DNA of 64,000 nucleotides from Corynebacterium confusum (lineage in GTDB: Bacteria > Actinomycetota > Actinomycetes > Mycobacteriales > Mycobacteriaceae), in the NCBI RefSeq assembly GCF_030408715.1, contig NZ_CP047202.1:1452294-1516293 (forward strand). The letters run 5' to 3'. Every line of letters starts with the position of its first letter. Position 1 is the stretch's first letter. Made by a program: the position numbers and the translations under genes. Below, piece after piece: positions 26,229-35,416 of this stretch. Under the pieces are notes generated by a model. It had not been told where the DNA came from and did no database searches. It worked only from the letters and a program-made list of their open reading frames with translations.

Positions 26229-26247
26229 TTAGGTTTAGCAATCCTGT
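26229..26247 (+). promoter_or_regulatory. Weak DtxR-box-like sequence upstream of dtxR
   Basis: TTAGGTT followed by AGC and CCT matches 12 of 19 positions of the DtxR consensus by hand count. It lies about 48 bases before the dtxR start and 24 bases after a TAGACT -10-like hexamer. Its right half is poor, so binding is uncertain. Confidence 0.3.
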
Positions 26248-26294
26248 GCTGCGAGAGAGAATCCACTCCCGGAATCAGAAAGGTGCCAGCCCAC

Positions 26295-26975
26295 GTGAGG
26301 GACCTAGTCGATACCACCGAAATGTATCTGCGAACCATCTACGAGCTCGAGGAAGAGGGCATTACCCCACTGCGCGCCCGCATCGCGGAGCGGCTCGAGC
26401 AGTCCGGCCCGACGGTCTCGCAGACCGTGGCACGCATGGAGCGCGATGGTCTTTTGCATGTGCGCACCGACCGGAGCCTGGATCTGACCCCGAGCGGCCG
26501 TGAGCTGGCCACCGCCGTGATGCGCAAGCACCGCCTGGCCGAGCGGCTGCTGACCGACGTGTTGGGCCTGGACATCCACCAGGTCCACGACGAGGCTTGC
26601 CGCTGGGAGCACGTCATGAGCGAGGACGTGGAGCGCCGCGTCGTCGCCGTACTGGATGATCCGGCGCGCTCCCCCTTCGGTAACCCGATCCCGGGCCTGG
26701 CCCAGCTGGGCACCAACGTGCCGGAGCAGTCGGAGGGCACGCGTGCGATCGATCTGCCGGAGGGCAAGGAGGTCACCGGTACCGTCAGCCAGATTAATGA
26801 GATCCTGCAGGTCGATCACCAGCACTTCCGGGAGCTGCACGATGCCGGGATCGCCGTCGGCGCCGAAGTCACCGCCCTCAACAACGATGGCGCCATTACC
26901 CTGACCACTAAGTCCGGGCACGGCGTCGAGCTACTCACCGACTTGGCCCACGCAGTGCGGATCGAGGAGTCTTAA
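26295..26975 (+). CDS. dtxR: Iron-dependent transcriptional repressor DtxR
   Basis: A 226-residue DtxR/IdeR repressor. From the chosen GTG start, the known C. diphtheriae metal ligands fall at identical positions: M10, C102, E105 and H106 for the primary site; H79, E83 and H98 for the ancillary site. The helix-turn-helix ([17 protein letters not shown]) is conserved, and the C-terminal SH3-like domain follows the PFGNPIPG linker. With Fe2+ it represses siderophore, haem-use and iron-uptake genes. A GTG four codons earlier abuts the AAAGG site, so the later start is preferred. Confidence 0.96.
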   Translation: MRDLVDTTEMYLRTIYELEEEGITPLRARIAERLEQSGPTVSQTVARMERDGLLHVRTDRSLDLTPSGRELATAVMRKHRLAERLLTDVLGLDIHQVHDEACRWEHVMSEDVERRVVAVLDDPARSPFGNPIPGLAQLGTNVPEQSEGTRAIDLPEGKEVTGTVSQINEILQVDHQHFRELHDAGIAVGAEVTALNNDGAITLTTKSGHGVELLTDLAHAVRIEES

Positions 26976-26980
26976 ACCCC

Positions 26981-27967
26981 ATGAAGCTTCTGGTTACCGG
27001 CGGCGCCGGGTACGTCGGCAGCGTGTGCGCTGCGGTTCTTATCGAGCGCGGCCACGACGTGACGATTATTGATGATTTTTCCACGGGCAACCGCGAGGCC
27101 ATCCCGGCGCAGGCGCGCCTGGTCGAGGGCCGCGTCGACGAGCTGGCCCAGTCCGTGCTTTCCGAGGGCGGCTTCGACGGCGTGGTCCACTTCGCCGCGC
27201 GCTCCTTGGTCGGCGAGTCCGTCGAGATCCCGAACGAGTACTGGCACGACAACGTCGGTACCGCCCTGGCCCTGCTGGACGCCATGCGGGGCAACGGCGT
27301 CAAAAACCTCGTCTTCTCCTCCACGGCAGCCACCTACGGCGAACCGGACCAGGTACCGATTACCGAGGACGCGCCGACGGCTCCCACCAACCCTTACGGG
27401 GCGACCAAGCTGTCCATCGACTACATGATCACCTCCTACGCGAAGGCCTTTGACCTGGCGGCGACCTCCCTGCGCTATTTCAACGTGGCCGGCGCCTACG
27501 GCTCCATCGGGGAAAATCGTGCGGTGGAAACCCACCTCATCCCCATCATCCTGCAGGTGGCCCTGGGGCACCGCGACAAGATCTTCATCTTCGGCAACGA
27601 CTGGGACACCAAGGACGGCACCGCGGTCCGCGACTATATCCATATCCGCGACCTAGCCGACGCGCACGTGTTGGCGCTGGAGAGCAACAAGCTGGGCCGC
27701 CACCGGATCTACAACCTGGGCTCCGGCGACGGCTACTCCGTTAAGGAGGTCATCGCCGCCTGCCGTAAGGTCACCGGCCACCCGATCCCGGCCGAGGACG
27801 CCCCGCGGCGCGCCGGCGATCCGGCGGTGCTCATCGCCTCCTCCGAGAAGATCAAGGAGGAGCTGGGCTGGAACCCGACGCGCACGGAATTAGACACCAT
27901 CGTCTCGGACGCGTGGGAGTTCACTCGCCAGCTCGGCGACAAGGCGCACTCGGCCCGGCGCGCGTAA
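26981..27967 (+). CDS. galE: UDP-glucose 4-epimerase
   Basis: A 328-residue short-chain dehydrogenase that interconverts UDP-glucose and UDP-galactose, supplying galactan for arabinogalactan. NAD binds at GGAGYVGS; the catalytic residues lie in SSTAATYGE and [17 protein letters not shown] and [11 protein letters not shown] are family segments. It begins 5 bases after the dtxR stop with its GAGGAG site inside dtxR, so it shares the operon. The dtxR-galE link is also found in other corynebacteria. Confidence 0.94.
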   Translation: MKLLVTGGAGYVGSVCAAVLIERGHDVTIIDDFSTGNREAIPAQARLVEGRVDELAQSVLSEGGFDGVVHFAARSLVGESVEIPNEYWHDNVGTALALLDAMRGNGVKNLVFSSTAATYGEPDQVPITEDAPTAPTNPYGATKLSIDYMITSYAKAFDLAATSLRYFNVAGAYGSIGENRAVETHLIPIILQVALGHRDKIFIFGNDWDTKDGTAVRDYIHIRDLADAHVLALESNKLGRHRIYNLGSGDGYSVKEVIAACRKVTGHPIPAEDAPRRAGDPAVLIASSEKIKEELGWNPTRTELDTIVSDAWEFTRQLGDKAHSARRA

Positions 27968-27976
27968 CCGCTAGGC

Positions 27977-29068
27977 CTAGGCAGCCCGCGGCTGGGGATC
28001 GCAGTGGCATGCCCCGTAGACGGCTGATAGCCGCGCCTTCTCCGAGCCCTGACGCACGCTATCGATGAGGGCCTCGTGCAGCCCGCAGCGGAACGCGCTG
28101 AGCAGCAGCCGCAGGAAGTTGTGCTCGGGGAATTCCTCGCGGCCTACCATCAGCGCCGTGCTGGCCTTGTAGTAGATGCTCATCTCGATTGAGCAGACTG
28201 CGTAGACGGCCAGCGCGTTGGCGCGAATGTTTCCGCTGAAGGTCTGCGCCAGCGCCAGCATGAGGGTGCAGGCGGCCGCAGGCTGGGTCAGGCAGCCGCC
28301 CAAGGCGACATCGCGGGCCTTGGTGCCACCCATCCACACGGCGGCGGTAAACAATAGATCGGCGTCCCCGGCGACGTCGCCGGGCCCGTCGATTTCGCTT
28401 AGGACCTCCGGGACGTCGCGGGCGATGGCTACAAGGTCGTAGCCGTAGGTGCGGTGGCCACAGCAGGCATCGTTAGCACAGGTGGTAGCCAGTCGGTTGA
28501 GGGCAGCGAGTTCCTCCGACTCCCCCAGGCGGTTACGGCGCTGGAAGGGCTCGAAGCATTCCTGCCGGTCGAGGGCGGGCAACTCGCCCTCGGCGATGCA
28601 GGCGCGCATGCTGTCGGAGTCCGTAATCGGCGCGACGCGGCCTTCCAGCCACGCGTCGCCGCCGGGGCCCTGGTGCAGTGCCGGGTCGGCAAAAAGCTCC
28701 TCGTAGGGCTGGCCGACCTGGATTTCTGGCACCATCCACAGGCCCTCCAGGTCGAGATAGCACTGGTCTGGTTCGGAAAGGAAGTCAATGAGTTCGGCCA
28801 GGTGGCGCTCCGGGCGGGTGCTGATGATGAACGCGAAGAAGAGGTGGTCGGGGTACTGGTCCAGCAGGGCGAGGCCTTCCTCCCAGCCCTCGTCGACGTC
28901 GTCGATGCTAATACGCAGGAGGGGTCCGGGAATATAGCTCTCGGGACAGTCGTGGGCGGGCTGGAAACTGACGATGACGAGGGATTCGGACGGGTAGAAA
29001 CCAAGGTTTCCGGGGATATCGGCAAGGATTTCGGCGGGCGTGTACGTGTGTGCTTGTGAAGTAGTCAT
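27977..29068 (-). CDS. DUF4192 domain protein
   Basis: A 363-residue soluble protein. The N-terminal DUF4192 signature is TPAEILADIPGNLGFYPSESLVIVSF, followed by DLEGLWMVPE and a Cys-rich stretch (TTCANDACCGHRTYG). The C-terminal half is helical and Ala-rich (QTFSGNIRANALAVYAVCSIEMSIYYKASTAL segment). Function is unknown. The ATG giving MTTSQAHTY is preferred over a longer reading. Its upstream region contains two inverted DnaA boxes. Confidence 0.82.
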   Translation of the reverse strand: MTTSQAHTYTPAEILADIPGNLGFYPSESLVIVSFQPAHDCPESYIPGPLLRISIDDVDEGWEEGLALLDQYPDHLFFAFIISTRPERHLAELIDFLSEPDQCYLDLEGLWMVPEIQVGQPYEELFADPALHQGPGGDAWLEGRVAPITDSDSMRACIAEGELPALDRQECFEPFQRRNRLGESEELAALNRLATTCANDACCGHRTYGYDLVAIARDVPEVLSEIDGPGDVAGDADLLFTAAVWMGGTKARDVALGGCLTQPAAACTLMLALAQTFSGNIRANALAVYAVCSIEMSIYYKASTALMVGREEFPEHNFLRLLLSAFRCGLHEALIDSVRQGSEKARLSAVYGACHCDPQPRAA

Positions 29069-29119
29069 GCTGTCATCATCGGCGGGATGCACGCCGAAAT
29101 CGAGCGCTGCCGTCCCGCG

Positions 29120-29178
29120 CCTGTGGATAACCCGCCTCATTTATATTCCACGTAATATATCGGCACGTTATCCACAGG
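29120..29178. promoter_or_regulatory. Inverted pair of perfect DnaA boxes
   Basis: CCTGTGGATAAC and GTTATCCACAGG are perfect 12-bp inverted repeats separated by 35 bases. Each contains the consensus DnaA box TTATCCACA. The spacer is AT-rich in its centre (ATTTATATTCC, TAATATAT). They lie between the divergent DUF4192 and PAC2 genes. Confidence 0.75.
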
Positions 29179-29287
29179 CCGGGGCGCGCGGCGATGGTCT
29201 ACAATAGCTCCAATACGTTCCCGAAAAGGTTAAGGAATAAACCCGGCCGGGGAATCGTTGTTGCAGTTAAGAGAAGGAGGAAAAGAC

Positions 29288-30322
29288 ATGCCTGATGAAG
29301 ATCGCCGCATGTACGAACTGGAGTATCCTGCCCCAGTAGTCGACTCCGCGAATGACGACGGCAACGGCCCCACCCTCGTAGTGGCCATGGGCGGCTACGC
29401 GGACGCCGGCCAAGCGGTCGACGCCAGCGCCGCGCACCTGCTGGCCGCGCTCGACTCGCGGCCCGTGGCCGCGTTCAACAACGACGAACTCATTGATTAC
29501 CGCTCGCGGCGCCCCGCCGTAACCATCGACGCCGACAGCCCGATGGAAATCGAGCAGCTCGACCTGAGCATGCGCGTGGTGCGCGACACCCGTGACAAGC
29601 CCTTCCTGCTGCTGTCCGGCCCCGAGCCTGACCTGCGCTGGGAAGGCTTTACTAACGCGGTGGCGGACCTGGCCGACAAGTTCGACGTCTCGGACACCAT
29701 TTGCCTGTACGCTGCCCCGATGCCGGTGCCCCACACCCGCCCGCTGGTGATTACCGCCCACGGCAACTCGCGCCGCTTAAAGCAGCGGATGTTCAAGCTG
29801 GATTCGACCATGATGGTGCCGGGCTCGGCCCAGCTCTACCTGGAAAAGGAGCTGGCCGACCGCGGCCGCAAGGTCGCCGGCTTCACCGTCCACGTGCCCC
29901 ACTACCTGGCGTCCTCTCCGTACCCGCACGCCACGCTGCAGCTGTTAGAGTCCGTGGCCACTGCCGCGGACCTAGACTTGCCGCTCGGCAGCCTGGAGCA
30001 CGACGTGGAGCGCGTCAACCAGCAGCTGGCTGAGCAGGTCGAGGACTCCGACGAGGTCAACCAGGTCGTGCGCCAGCTCGAGGAGCAGTACGACTCCTTC
30101 CTCGAGCACTACCGCTACGAACACCCGCAGGCCGTGTTGCCAGGCGAGCAAAACATGCCCACCGGCGAGGAGATCAGCGAGGAATTCGAGCGCTTCCTCG
30201 CCTACCTCGATGACCAGGACCCCGAGGTCCGTCGGGCCATCGAGCGCAACATGAACCACGGCCGCGACGACGGGGATGTCGACTCCGGGACGGGTCCGGA
30301 AGATCGCAGCGACGAGAGCTAG
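29288..30322 (+). CDS. PAC2 (proteasome assembly chaperone) family protein
   Basis: A 344-residue protein of the bacterial PAC2 family (Rv2714-like). The core reads TLVVAMGGYADAGQAVDASAAHL, then DYRSRRPAVTID, PFLLLSGPEPDLRWEGF and YAAPMPVPHTRP; GFTVHVPHYLASSPYP is another conserved block. A C-terminal acidic coiled-coil-like part follows (VEDSDEVNQVVRQLEEQYDSF). A structural homologue exists in corynebacteria, but the biochemical role is unknown. GGAGG lies 7 bases before the ATG; a TACAAT -10-like hexamer lies about 83 bases upstream. Confidence 0.85.
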   Translation: MPDEDRRMYELEYPAPVVDSANDDGNGPTLVVAMGGYADAGQAVDASAAHLLAALDSRPVAAFNNDELIDYRSRRPAVTIDADSPMEIEQLDLSMRVVRDTRDKPFLLLSGPEPDLRWEGFTNAVADLADKFDVSDTICLYAAPMPVPHTRPLVITAHGNSRRLKQRMFKLDSTMMVPGSAQLYLEKELADRGRKVAGFTVHVPHYLASSPYPHATLQLLESVATAADLDLPLGSLEHDVERVNQQLAEQVEDSDEVNQVVRQLEEQYDSFLEHYRYEHPQAVLPGEQNMPTGEEISEEFERFLAYLDDQDPEVRRAIERNMNHGRDDGDVDSGTGPEDRSDES

Positions 30323-30376
30323 GCGGGGCCCGCCCGGCGGCCCCGGCGGTGACGGCGATGGCCTAAAGTGGTAGGC

Positions 30377-32920
30377 GTGACTTTAACGCAAATGTTGCCC
30401 GACCTCGCCGAAGTACCGGAGTCGCTCGTTGACACCGCGATCTGGGACACGTTCACCGCGTGGACCACCGAGCGCGGGATTTCGCTGTACCCGGCCCAGG
30501 AGGAGGCATCGTTAGGCATCCTCGCCGGGGACAACGTCATCCTGGCCACTCCGACGGGTTCCGGCAAGTCCATGGTGGCCAACGCCGCGCACTTCATCGC
30601 CCTGGCTCGCGGGCAGCGCAGCTTCTACACCGCGCCGATCAAGGCCCTGGTGAGCGAGAAATTCTTCGCGTTGTGCGAAATCTTCGGCGCGGAAAACGTC
30701 GGCATGATGACCGGAGATGCCACCGTCAACGGCAACGCCCCCATCATCGCCGCCACCGCGGAAATCGTGGCTAATATCGCCCTGCGCGACGGGCGCGAGG
30801 CCAAAATCGACCAGGTAGTCATGGACGAGTTCCACTACTACTCAGACCCGCAGCGCGGCTGGGCCTGGCAGGTCCCGCTCCTAGAGCTGGATCGAGCCCA
30901 GTTTCTCCTGATGTCCGCCACCCTGGGTGACACCACCTGGCTGGAGAAGGATCTCACCGAGCGCACCGGCCGCACCACCGACCTCGTGGCGGGCTCGGAG
31001 CGCCCGGTCCCGCTGGATTTCAGCTACACCTTCCTGGCCGTCCACGACACCATCGAGGAGCTGCTAAGCGCCGGCAAGGCGCCCATCTACGTGGTGCACT
31101 TCTCCCAGCGCGAGGCAGCCGAGCGCGCGCAGGCACTGACCTCCCTCAAGGCAATGATTACACCGGAGGAAAAGGAGGCCATCGCCGGCGAGATTGGAAG
31201 TTTCCGCTTCACCACCACCTTCGGCAAGGACCTGTCGCGGCTGCTGCGCAAGGGGATCGGAATCCACCACGCCGGCATGCTGCCCAAGTACCGTCGCCTG
31301 GTGGAACGTCTCGCCCAGCGCGGCCTACTAAAAGTCATCTGCGGCACCGACACCCTGGGCGTGGGCATTAACGTGCCCATCCGCACGGTGCTGATGACGG
31401 GCCTGGCGAAGTTCGATGGCACGCGCCAGCGCATCCTGAAATCCCGCGAGTTCCACCAGATCGCCGGGCGCGCTGGCCGCGCCGGCTACGACACGGAGGG
31501 CACCGTCGTGGTCGAGGCGCCCGAGCACGAGATCGAAAACGCCAAGGCCCGCCGCCGCGTGGGCGACGACCCGAAGCGGCTGAAGAAGCTGCGCAAGAAG
31601 GCCCCGCGCGACGGCGAGGTCTCCTGGTCGGAAAAGACCTTCGAGCGGCTGACCCACGCCGAGCCGGAGCAGCTGACCTCGCAGTTCCGCATGTCGAACT
31701 CTATGCTTCTCAACGTCCTGGCCCGGCACGGCAACGGCTACGAGCACCTCAAGCGCCTGCTGCGGACCAACCACGACACCCGCGCCCAGCAAAACCAGCA
31801 CATTCTAACCGCGCTGGACCTGTTCAAGGGGTTGCTCAACGCCGGCGTGGTCCAAAAGTCGACCAAGGGCCTGGACATCTACGGCCGGCCCTACCACCTA
31901 GTGCGCGAGCTGCCCCGGGACTTCGCGCTGAACCAGCCGCTCTCCCCCTTCGCGCTGGCAGCGCTAACGCTGCTGGATCCCGAATCCGAGACCTTCACCC
32001 TAGACATCATCTCCTGTTTCGAGACCATCCTGGACGATCCCCGGCAGGTGCTCCAGGCTCAGCAGAAGGCCCGCCGCGGCGAGGAGATCGCGGCGCTGAA
32101 GGCCGAGGGCGTCGACTACACCGAGCGTATGGCCATCGTCGAGGACATCACCTGGCCGAAGCCCCTCGAAGAGCTGCTCGACCAGGCCTTCGAGTCCTTC
32201 TGCGAGGGCAACCCGTGGGCCAAGGAATTCGATATCGCTCCGAAGTCGGTCCTTCGCGAGATGGTCGAGAAGGCCATGACGTTCTCCGACCTGGTCGCCA
32301 CCTACGGGCTGGCCCGTTCCGAGGGCGTTATCCTGCGCTACCTGACCGACTGCTGGCGCACGCTCAAGCAGTCGGTGCCGCAGGAGTACATGACCGAGCA
32401 ACTCGCGGACATCCTGGAATGGTTGGGCGAGCTCATCCGCCAGGTCGATAGCTCCCTGGTGGACGAGTGGGCGCAGATGGCCGGCGAGGACTCCCCCGTC
32501 GACCAGGCCACGGTGGACCGGGAACTGGCCTTTGGCGTCGAGGACCCGACCGCGCTGACGTCCAATAAGCGGGCGTTTACCATCATGGTGCGCAACTACT
32601 TCTTCCGCCTGGTCCAGCTGTTTGCCTTCGAGAAGGAAGACCGCCTGGCCGAGCTCCTGGACTATCTGGACGAGGTGCCCGACTTCGGCGCGGCGCTGGA
32701 CGATTACTTCGACGAATACGCCGACATCGACTCCGGCCCCGCCGCCCGCGGACCAGAATATTTCCGCCTGGCAGAAACCCGCCCGCGCGCGTGGACGGTG
32801 CGCCAGATCATCAAGGACCCAGACGGCGACAACGCCTACGCGCTCGTCGGCACCGTCGACCTGGACGCCTCCGACGAGGCCGGCGAGGTCCGCCTGTCCG
32901 ATCTGCGCGTCGACTACTAA
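30377..32920 (+). CDS. Ski2-like DEAD/DEAH-box RNA helicase (HelY type)
   Basis: An 847-residue SF2 helicase. Motifs are LYPAQEEA (Q), ATPTGSGKS (Walker A), MDEFHYYSD (DEFH Walker B, a variant of DEVH), LMSATLGD (III), GIHHAGMLPKYR, and HQIAGRAGRAGYD (VI). The large C-terminal region without motifs (about 420-847) matches the DUF3516-type extension of actinobacterial members. RNA remodelling or turnover is likely. The GTG start has a TAAAGT hexamer seven bases upstream, so it is probably leaderless. It is terminated jointly with ahpD. Confidence 0.88.
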   Translation: MTLTQMLPDLAEVPESLVDTAIWDTFTAWTTERGISLYPAQEEASLGILAGDNVILATPTGSGKSMVANAAHFIALARGQRSFYTAPIKALVSEKFFALCEIFGAENVGMMTGDATVNGNAPIIAATAEIVANIALRDGREAKIDQVVMDEFHYYSDPQRGWAWQVPLLELDRAQFLLMSATLGDTTWLEKDLTERTGRTTDLVAGSERPVPLDFSYTFLAVHDTIEELLSAGKAPIYVVHFSQREAAERAQALTSLKAMITPEEKEAIAGEIGSFRFTTTFGKDLSRLLRKGIGIHHAGMLPKYRRLVERLAQRGLLKVICGTDTLGVGINVPIRTVLMTGLAKFDGTRQRILKSREFHQIAGRAGRAGYDTEGTVVVEAPEHEIENAKARRRVGDDPKRLKKLRKKAPRDGEVSWSEKTFERLTHAEPEQLTSQFRMSNSMLLNVLARHGNGYEHLKRLLRTNHDTRAQQNQHILTALDLFKGLLNAGVVQKSTKGLDIYGRPYHLVRELPRDFALNQPLSPFALAALTLLDPESETFTLDIISCFETILDDPRQVLQAQQKARRGEEIAALKAEGVDYTERMAIVEDITWPKPLEELLDQAFESFCEGNPWAKEFDIAPKSVLREMVEKAMTFSDLVATYGLARSEGVILRYLTDCWRTLKQSVPQEYMTEQLADILEWLGELIRQVDSSLVDEWAQMAGEDSPVDQATVDRELAFGVEDPTALTSNKRAFTIMVRNYFFRLVQLFAFEKEDRLAELLDYLDEVPDFGAALDDYFDEYADIDSGPAARGPEYFRLAETRPRAWTVRQIIKDPDGDNAYALVGTVDLDASDEAGEVRLSDLRVDY

Positions 32921-32954
32921 CGGCTTAGGGCGCCTTCCCCCTTGGGACGCGAAA

Positions 32955-32994
32955 ACACCCGCCCGGGCTCAGTTGCGAGCCTTAGGGCGGGTGT
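32955..32994. terminator. Bidirectional terminator between helicase gene and ahpD
   Basis: ACACCCGCCC and GGGCGGGTGT form a 10-bp stem with a 20-base loop (itself with GGCTC/GAGCC pairing). T-rich sequence (CTGTTTT) follows on the plus strand and the mirrored TTTTCG on the minus strand, so both convergent genes can use it. Confidence 0.88.
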
Positions 32995-33018
32995 CTGTTT
33001 TAAAGCGCGGCGCTAAAT

Positions 33019-33543
33019 TTAGCGAGCGGCTTCAATCTGGACGGTCTGGGCGACAGCCTGAACGACGGCGCCAACCTTGACGGCCTCCCAGATCTGCTCC
33101 TTGGTCAGGCCGGCTTCCTGCAGCTCGTGCGCGTGGGCGGCCAGGCAGTGCTCGCAGCCATTGATGGCGGAGACCACGGTGTTCCACAGCTCGAAGTTAG
33201 CCTTCTCCACACCCGGCTTGGAGATGATGTTCATGCGCAGGCCGAACTTGAGCTGAGCGTAGTCGTCACCGAGCCAGCCCTTGGCGCGGTAGGCAACGTT
33301 GTTCATCGCCATGACGGTGGCGGCACCCAGGGCAGCCTCGACGGCCTCGTCGGACAGGTGCTCCTTGGCCTCTTCCATGATCTCGGACAGGACGGTGTCG
33401 TTGCGGGTAGCGGCGGCGGCGGCCAGCAGGGAGCCCCAGAGCTGCTCCTCGTTGAGCTCGGTGCTGCGGGTCAGGGTGCCCAGGTTCAGCTTCTGGTCCT
33501 TGGCGTACTCGGGCATGGAGCTCTTCAGGTTATCAATAGACAA
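33019..33543 (-). CDS. ahpD: Alkyl hydroperoxide reductase AhpD
   Basis: A 174-residue AhpD of the carboxymuconolactone decarboxylase-like fold, which passes electrons to AhpC. The active-site residues fall at exactly the M. tuberculosis numbering: E118, C130, C133 and H137 (CEHCLAAH). The start codon appears to be TTG, with AAGGAG about eight bases upstream. A terminator-like hairpin separates it from ahpC, and a TATACT hexamer in the gap may give it a promoter of its own. Confidence 0.94.
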   Translation of the reverse strand: MSIDNLKSSMPEYAKDQKLNLGTLTRSTELNEEQLWGSLLAAAAATRNDTVLSEIMEEAKEHLSDEAVEAALGAATVMAMNNVAYRAKGWLGDDYAQLKFGLRMNIISKPGVEKANFELWNTVVSAINGCEHCLAAHAHELQEAGLTKEQIWEAVKVGAVVQAVAQTVQIEAAR

Positions 33544-33591
33544 GACTATTCTCCTTCTAGTTTTTGATAAGTATATTTCAACGGGATTGAA

Positions 33592-33626
33592 ACAAAGACC
33601 CCGCCGGAGCGGACTTCGACGGGGTC
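33592..33626 (-). terminator. Terminator between ahpC and ahpD
   Basis: On the minus strand GACCCCG/CGGGGTC close a loop with further CCG/CGG-type pairing and are followed by TTTGTTTC. It starts 15 bases past the ahpC stop and would reduce read-through into ahpD. Confidence 0.7.
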
Positions 33627-33640
33627 CATGGCTTGAATCT

Positions 33641-34237
33641 TTACTTCAGGGATTCCTGAACGACGTCCATCTTGTTGATGTTCTTGGTCGGGTCGTTAGC
33701 TTCCCAGTTGCAAGCGCAGACCTCTTCGGACTGCAGGGCGTCGAGCACACGCAGGACCTCGTCCACGTTGCGGCCCACAGCGTCCGGGGTGACGGACACG
33801 AACTGGATAATGCCGTCCGGGTCGATAATGAAGGTGGCGCGGTCGGCGACTCCGTCAGCGTTCTCGACACCCAGCGCACGGATCAGGTCGTGGCGAACGT
33901 CGGAGAACATCGGGAACGGAACGGACTTCAGGTCCGGGTGGGTGGCGCGCCAGTTGAAGTGAGCAAACTCGTTGTCGGTGGAGCCGCCCAGCACCTGGGT
34001 GTCACGGTCCTGGAACTCTTCGTCCAGCTTGCCGAATGCCGCAATCTCGGTTGGGCAGACGAAGGTGAAGTCCTTCGGGTAGAAGAAGACGATCTTCCAC
34101 TTGCCTTCGTACTTATCCAGCGAAACCTGCTCGAAGTAGTCCTCCGGCTGCTGGGCGTTCACGTCGTGCAGGTCGCCACCGGTGAGCGCGGTCAGATTGA
34201 ACTCCGGGAACTTTTCCCCAACGGTCAAAATAGGCAT
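33641..34237 (-). CDS. ahpC: Alkyl hydroperoxide reductase subunit C (peroxiredoxin)
   Basis: A 198-residue typical 2-Cys peroxiredoxin that reduces H2O2, alkyl peroxides and peroxynitrite. The peroxidatic cysteine is C61 in DFTFVCPTE; the resolving pair is C174/C176 in EEVCACNW, as in the AhpD-dependent actinobacterial type. The ATG giving [10 protein letters not shown] is chosen; an ATG four codons earlier overlaps the AAAGGAG site. It is divergent from oxyR, and no separate AhpF is present, so AhpD is the likely partner. Confidence 0.96.
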   Translation of the reverse strand: MPILTVGEKFPEFNLTALTGGDLHDVNAQQPEDYFEQVSLDKYEGKWKIVFFYPKDFTFVCPTEIAAFGKLDEEFQDRDTQVLGGSTDNEFAHFNWRATHPDLKSVPFPMFSDVRHDLIRALGVENADGVADRATFIIDPDGIIQFVSVTPDAVGRNVDEVLRVLDALQSEEVCACNWEANDPTKNINKMDVVQESLK

Positions 34238-34315
34238 TGTTGACAACATCTCCTTTAATGAGGTTGCTTGGTCCAGATTTGTGGTCTGCGGCCGCCTTAG
34301 CGGCCAACGACTTCC

Positions 34316-34344
34316 ATTATGCCTATCAATTTCTAGAACGTCAA
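34316..34344 (-). promoter_or_regulatory. ahpC promoter
   Basis: On the minus strand TTGACG and CATAAT are separated by exactly 17 bases, an excellent SigA promoter, about 79 bases before the ahpC start. The -35 abuts the ATAG-N6-CTAT palindrome, as expected for activation by OxyR. Confidence 0.8.
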
Positions 34345-34357
34345 TAGACCTGCCTAT
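34344..34357. promoter_or_regulatory. Candidate OxyR operator
   Basis: ATAGACCTGCCTAT has ATAG/CTAT half-sites as in OxyR motifs, here with a 6-base spacer. It overlaps the first base of the ahpC -35 and covers the presumed oxyR -35, so one bound dimer could activate ahpC and repress oxyR. Confidence 0.55.
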
Positions 34358-34367
34358 CTATTAATGA

Positions 34368-34373
34368 TATAAT
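34368..34373 (+). promoter_or_regulatory. oxyR -10 element, leaderless promoter
   Basis: A perfect TATAAT ends seven bases before the oxyR ATG. The hexamer 17 bases upstream (TAGACC) is a weak -35 inside the OxyR palindrome. No Shine-Dalgarno sequence precedes the ATG. Confidence 0.75.
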
Positions 34374-34380
34374 GATAAGT

Positions 34381-35334
34381 ATGCATAATAAAGAGTACCG
34401 TCCCACCCTCGCTCAGCTGCGCACATTCGTCACCATCGCCGAAAATAAACACTTCGGCACGGCCGCCCAAAAGCTACAAATCTCCCAGCCTTCCCTGTCC
34501 CAGGCGCTGGTCGCTTTGGAGCAAGGCCTCGACATCCAACTGATTGAACGCTCCACCCGCCGAGTCATCGTCACCGCCGCCGGCGAAAAGCTGCTGCCCT
34601 ACGCCAAGGCCACCCTGGAAGCCGCCAACGCCTTCTTCGCCCACGCGCGCGGCGCGCACGGCGACCTGTCCGGGCCACTGACCATCGGTGCCATACCGAC
34701 CGTGGCCCCGTACATCCTCCCGGATCTGCTCAAGAACCTGCACAGCAAGTTCGAGGATATGGAGCCCCGCATCGTCGAGGAGCAGACCGAGCATCTGCTC
34801 CAGCGCCTGCGCGACGGCCAGCTGGACCTAGCCATCATCGCCCTGCCGTCGGAGGCCTCCGGGCTGGTCGAGGTCCCCCTCTACACCGAGGACTTCGCCG
34901 TGGTCGTCCCCAGCGACCACCCGCTGGCCGGCCGCAACGACCTGAAGCTCGAGGACCTGGATTCCCTGGATCTGCTGCTCCTCGACGACGGCCACTGCCT
35001 GCGCGACCAGATCATGGACCTGTGCCGCAAGGCGAAGATCAACCCATCGGAGGCCACCAACTCGGTGACCCGAGCATCGTCGCTGACCACCATTGTCCAG
35101 CTGGTCATCGCGGGCCTGGGCGCCACCCTGGTGCCGGATTCGGCCCTGGCCGCGGAAGCTAACCACCCGGATCTGGGCATCGCCCGCTTTGATGATTCCG
35201 TGACCGCCCAGCGCCAGATCGGCCTGGTCTTCCGCAACTCCGCCGCCCGTGCCGAAGAGTTCCGCGAGTTCGGCGAGACCGTCAAGGACGCCCACGACAA
35301 GGCCCTGGCCCGTTCCCGCGAGTCCATCCAGTAA
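34381..35334 (+). CDS. oxyR: Hydrogen peroxide-sensing LysR-type regulator OxyR
   Basis: A 317-residue LysR-type regulator. The helix-turn-helix (HFGTAAQKLQISQPSLSQALVALE) is followed by an effector domain with the redox pair C206 and C215 (DDGHCLRDQIMDLCRKAK), which is the OxyR disulphide switch. The intact gene contrasts with the decayed oxyR of M. tuberculosis. The start used gives MHNKEYRPTLAQLR; three earlier codons overlap the -10 box. It controls ahpC across the divergent region and probably itself. Confidence 0.95.
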   Translation: MHNKEYRPTLAQLRTFVTIAENKHFGTAAQKLQISQPSLSQALVALEQGLDIQLIERSTRRVIVTAAGEKLLPYAKATLEAANAFFAHARGAHGDLSGPLTIGAIPTVAPYILPDLLKNLHSKFEDMEPRIVEEQTEHLLQRLRDGQLDLAIIALPSEASGLVEVPLYTEDFAVVVPSDHPLAGRNDLKLEDLDSLDLLLLDDGHCLRDQIMDLCRKAKINPSEATNSVTRASSLTTIVQLVIAGLGATLVPDSALAAEANHPDLGIARFDDSVTAQRQIGLVFRNSAARAEEFREFGETVKDAHDKALARSRESIQ

Positions 35335-35416
35335 GTCCAAGCGCCACAAACACTTCGCCCCGCCGCGGGGCACAACCACGTGCTCCGGGCGGGGTGAAAA
35401 CTTTAGTGAGCCGCTT

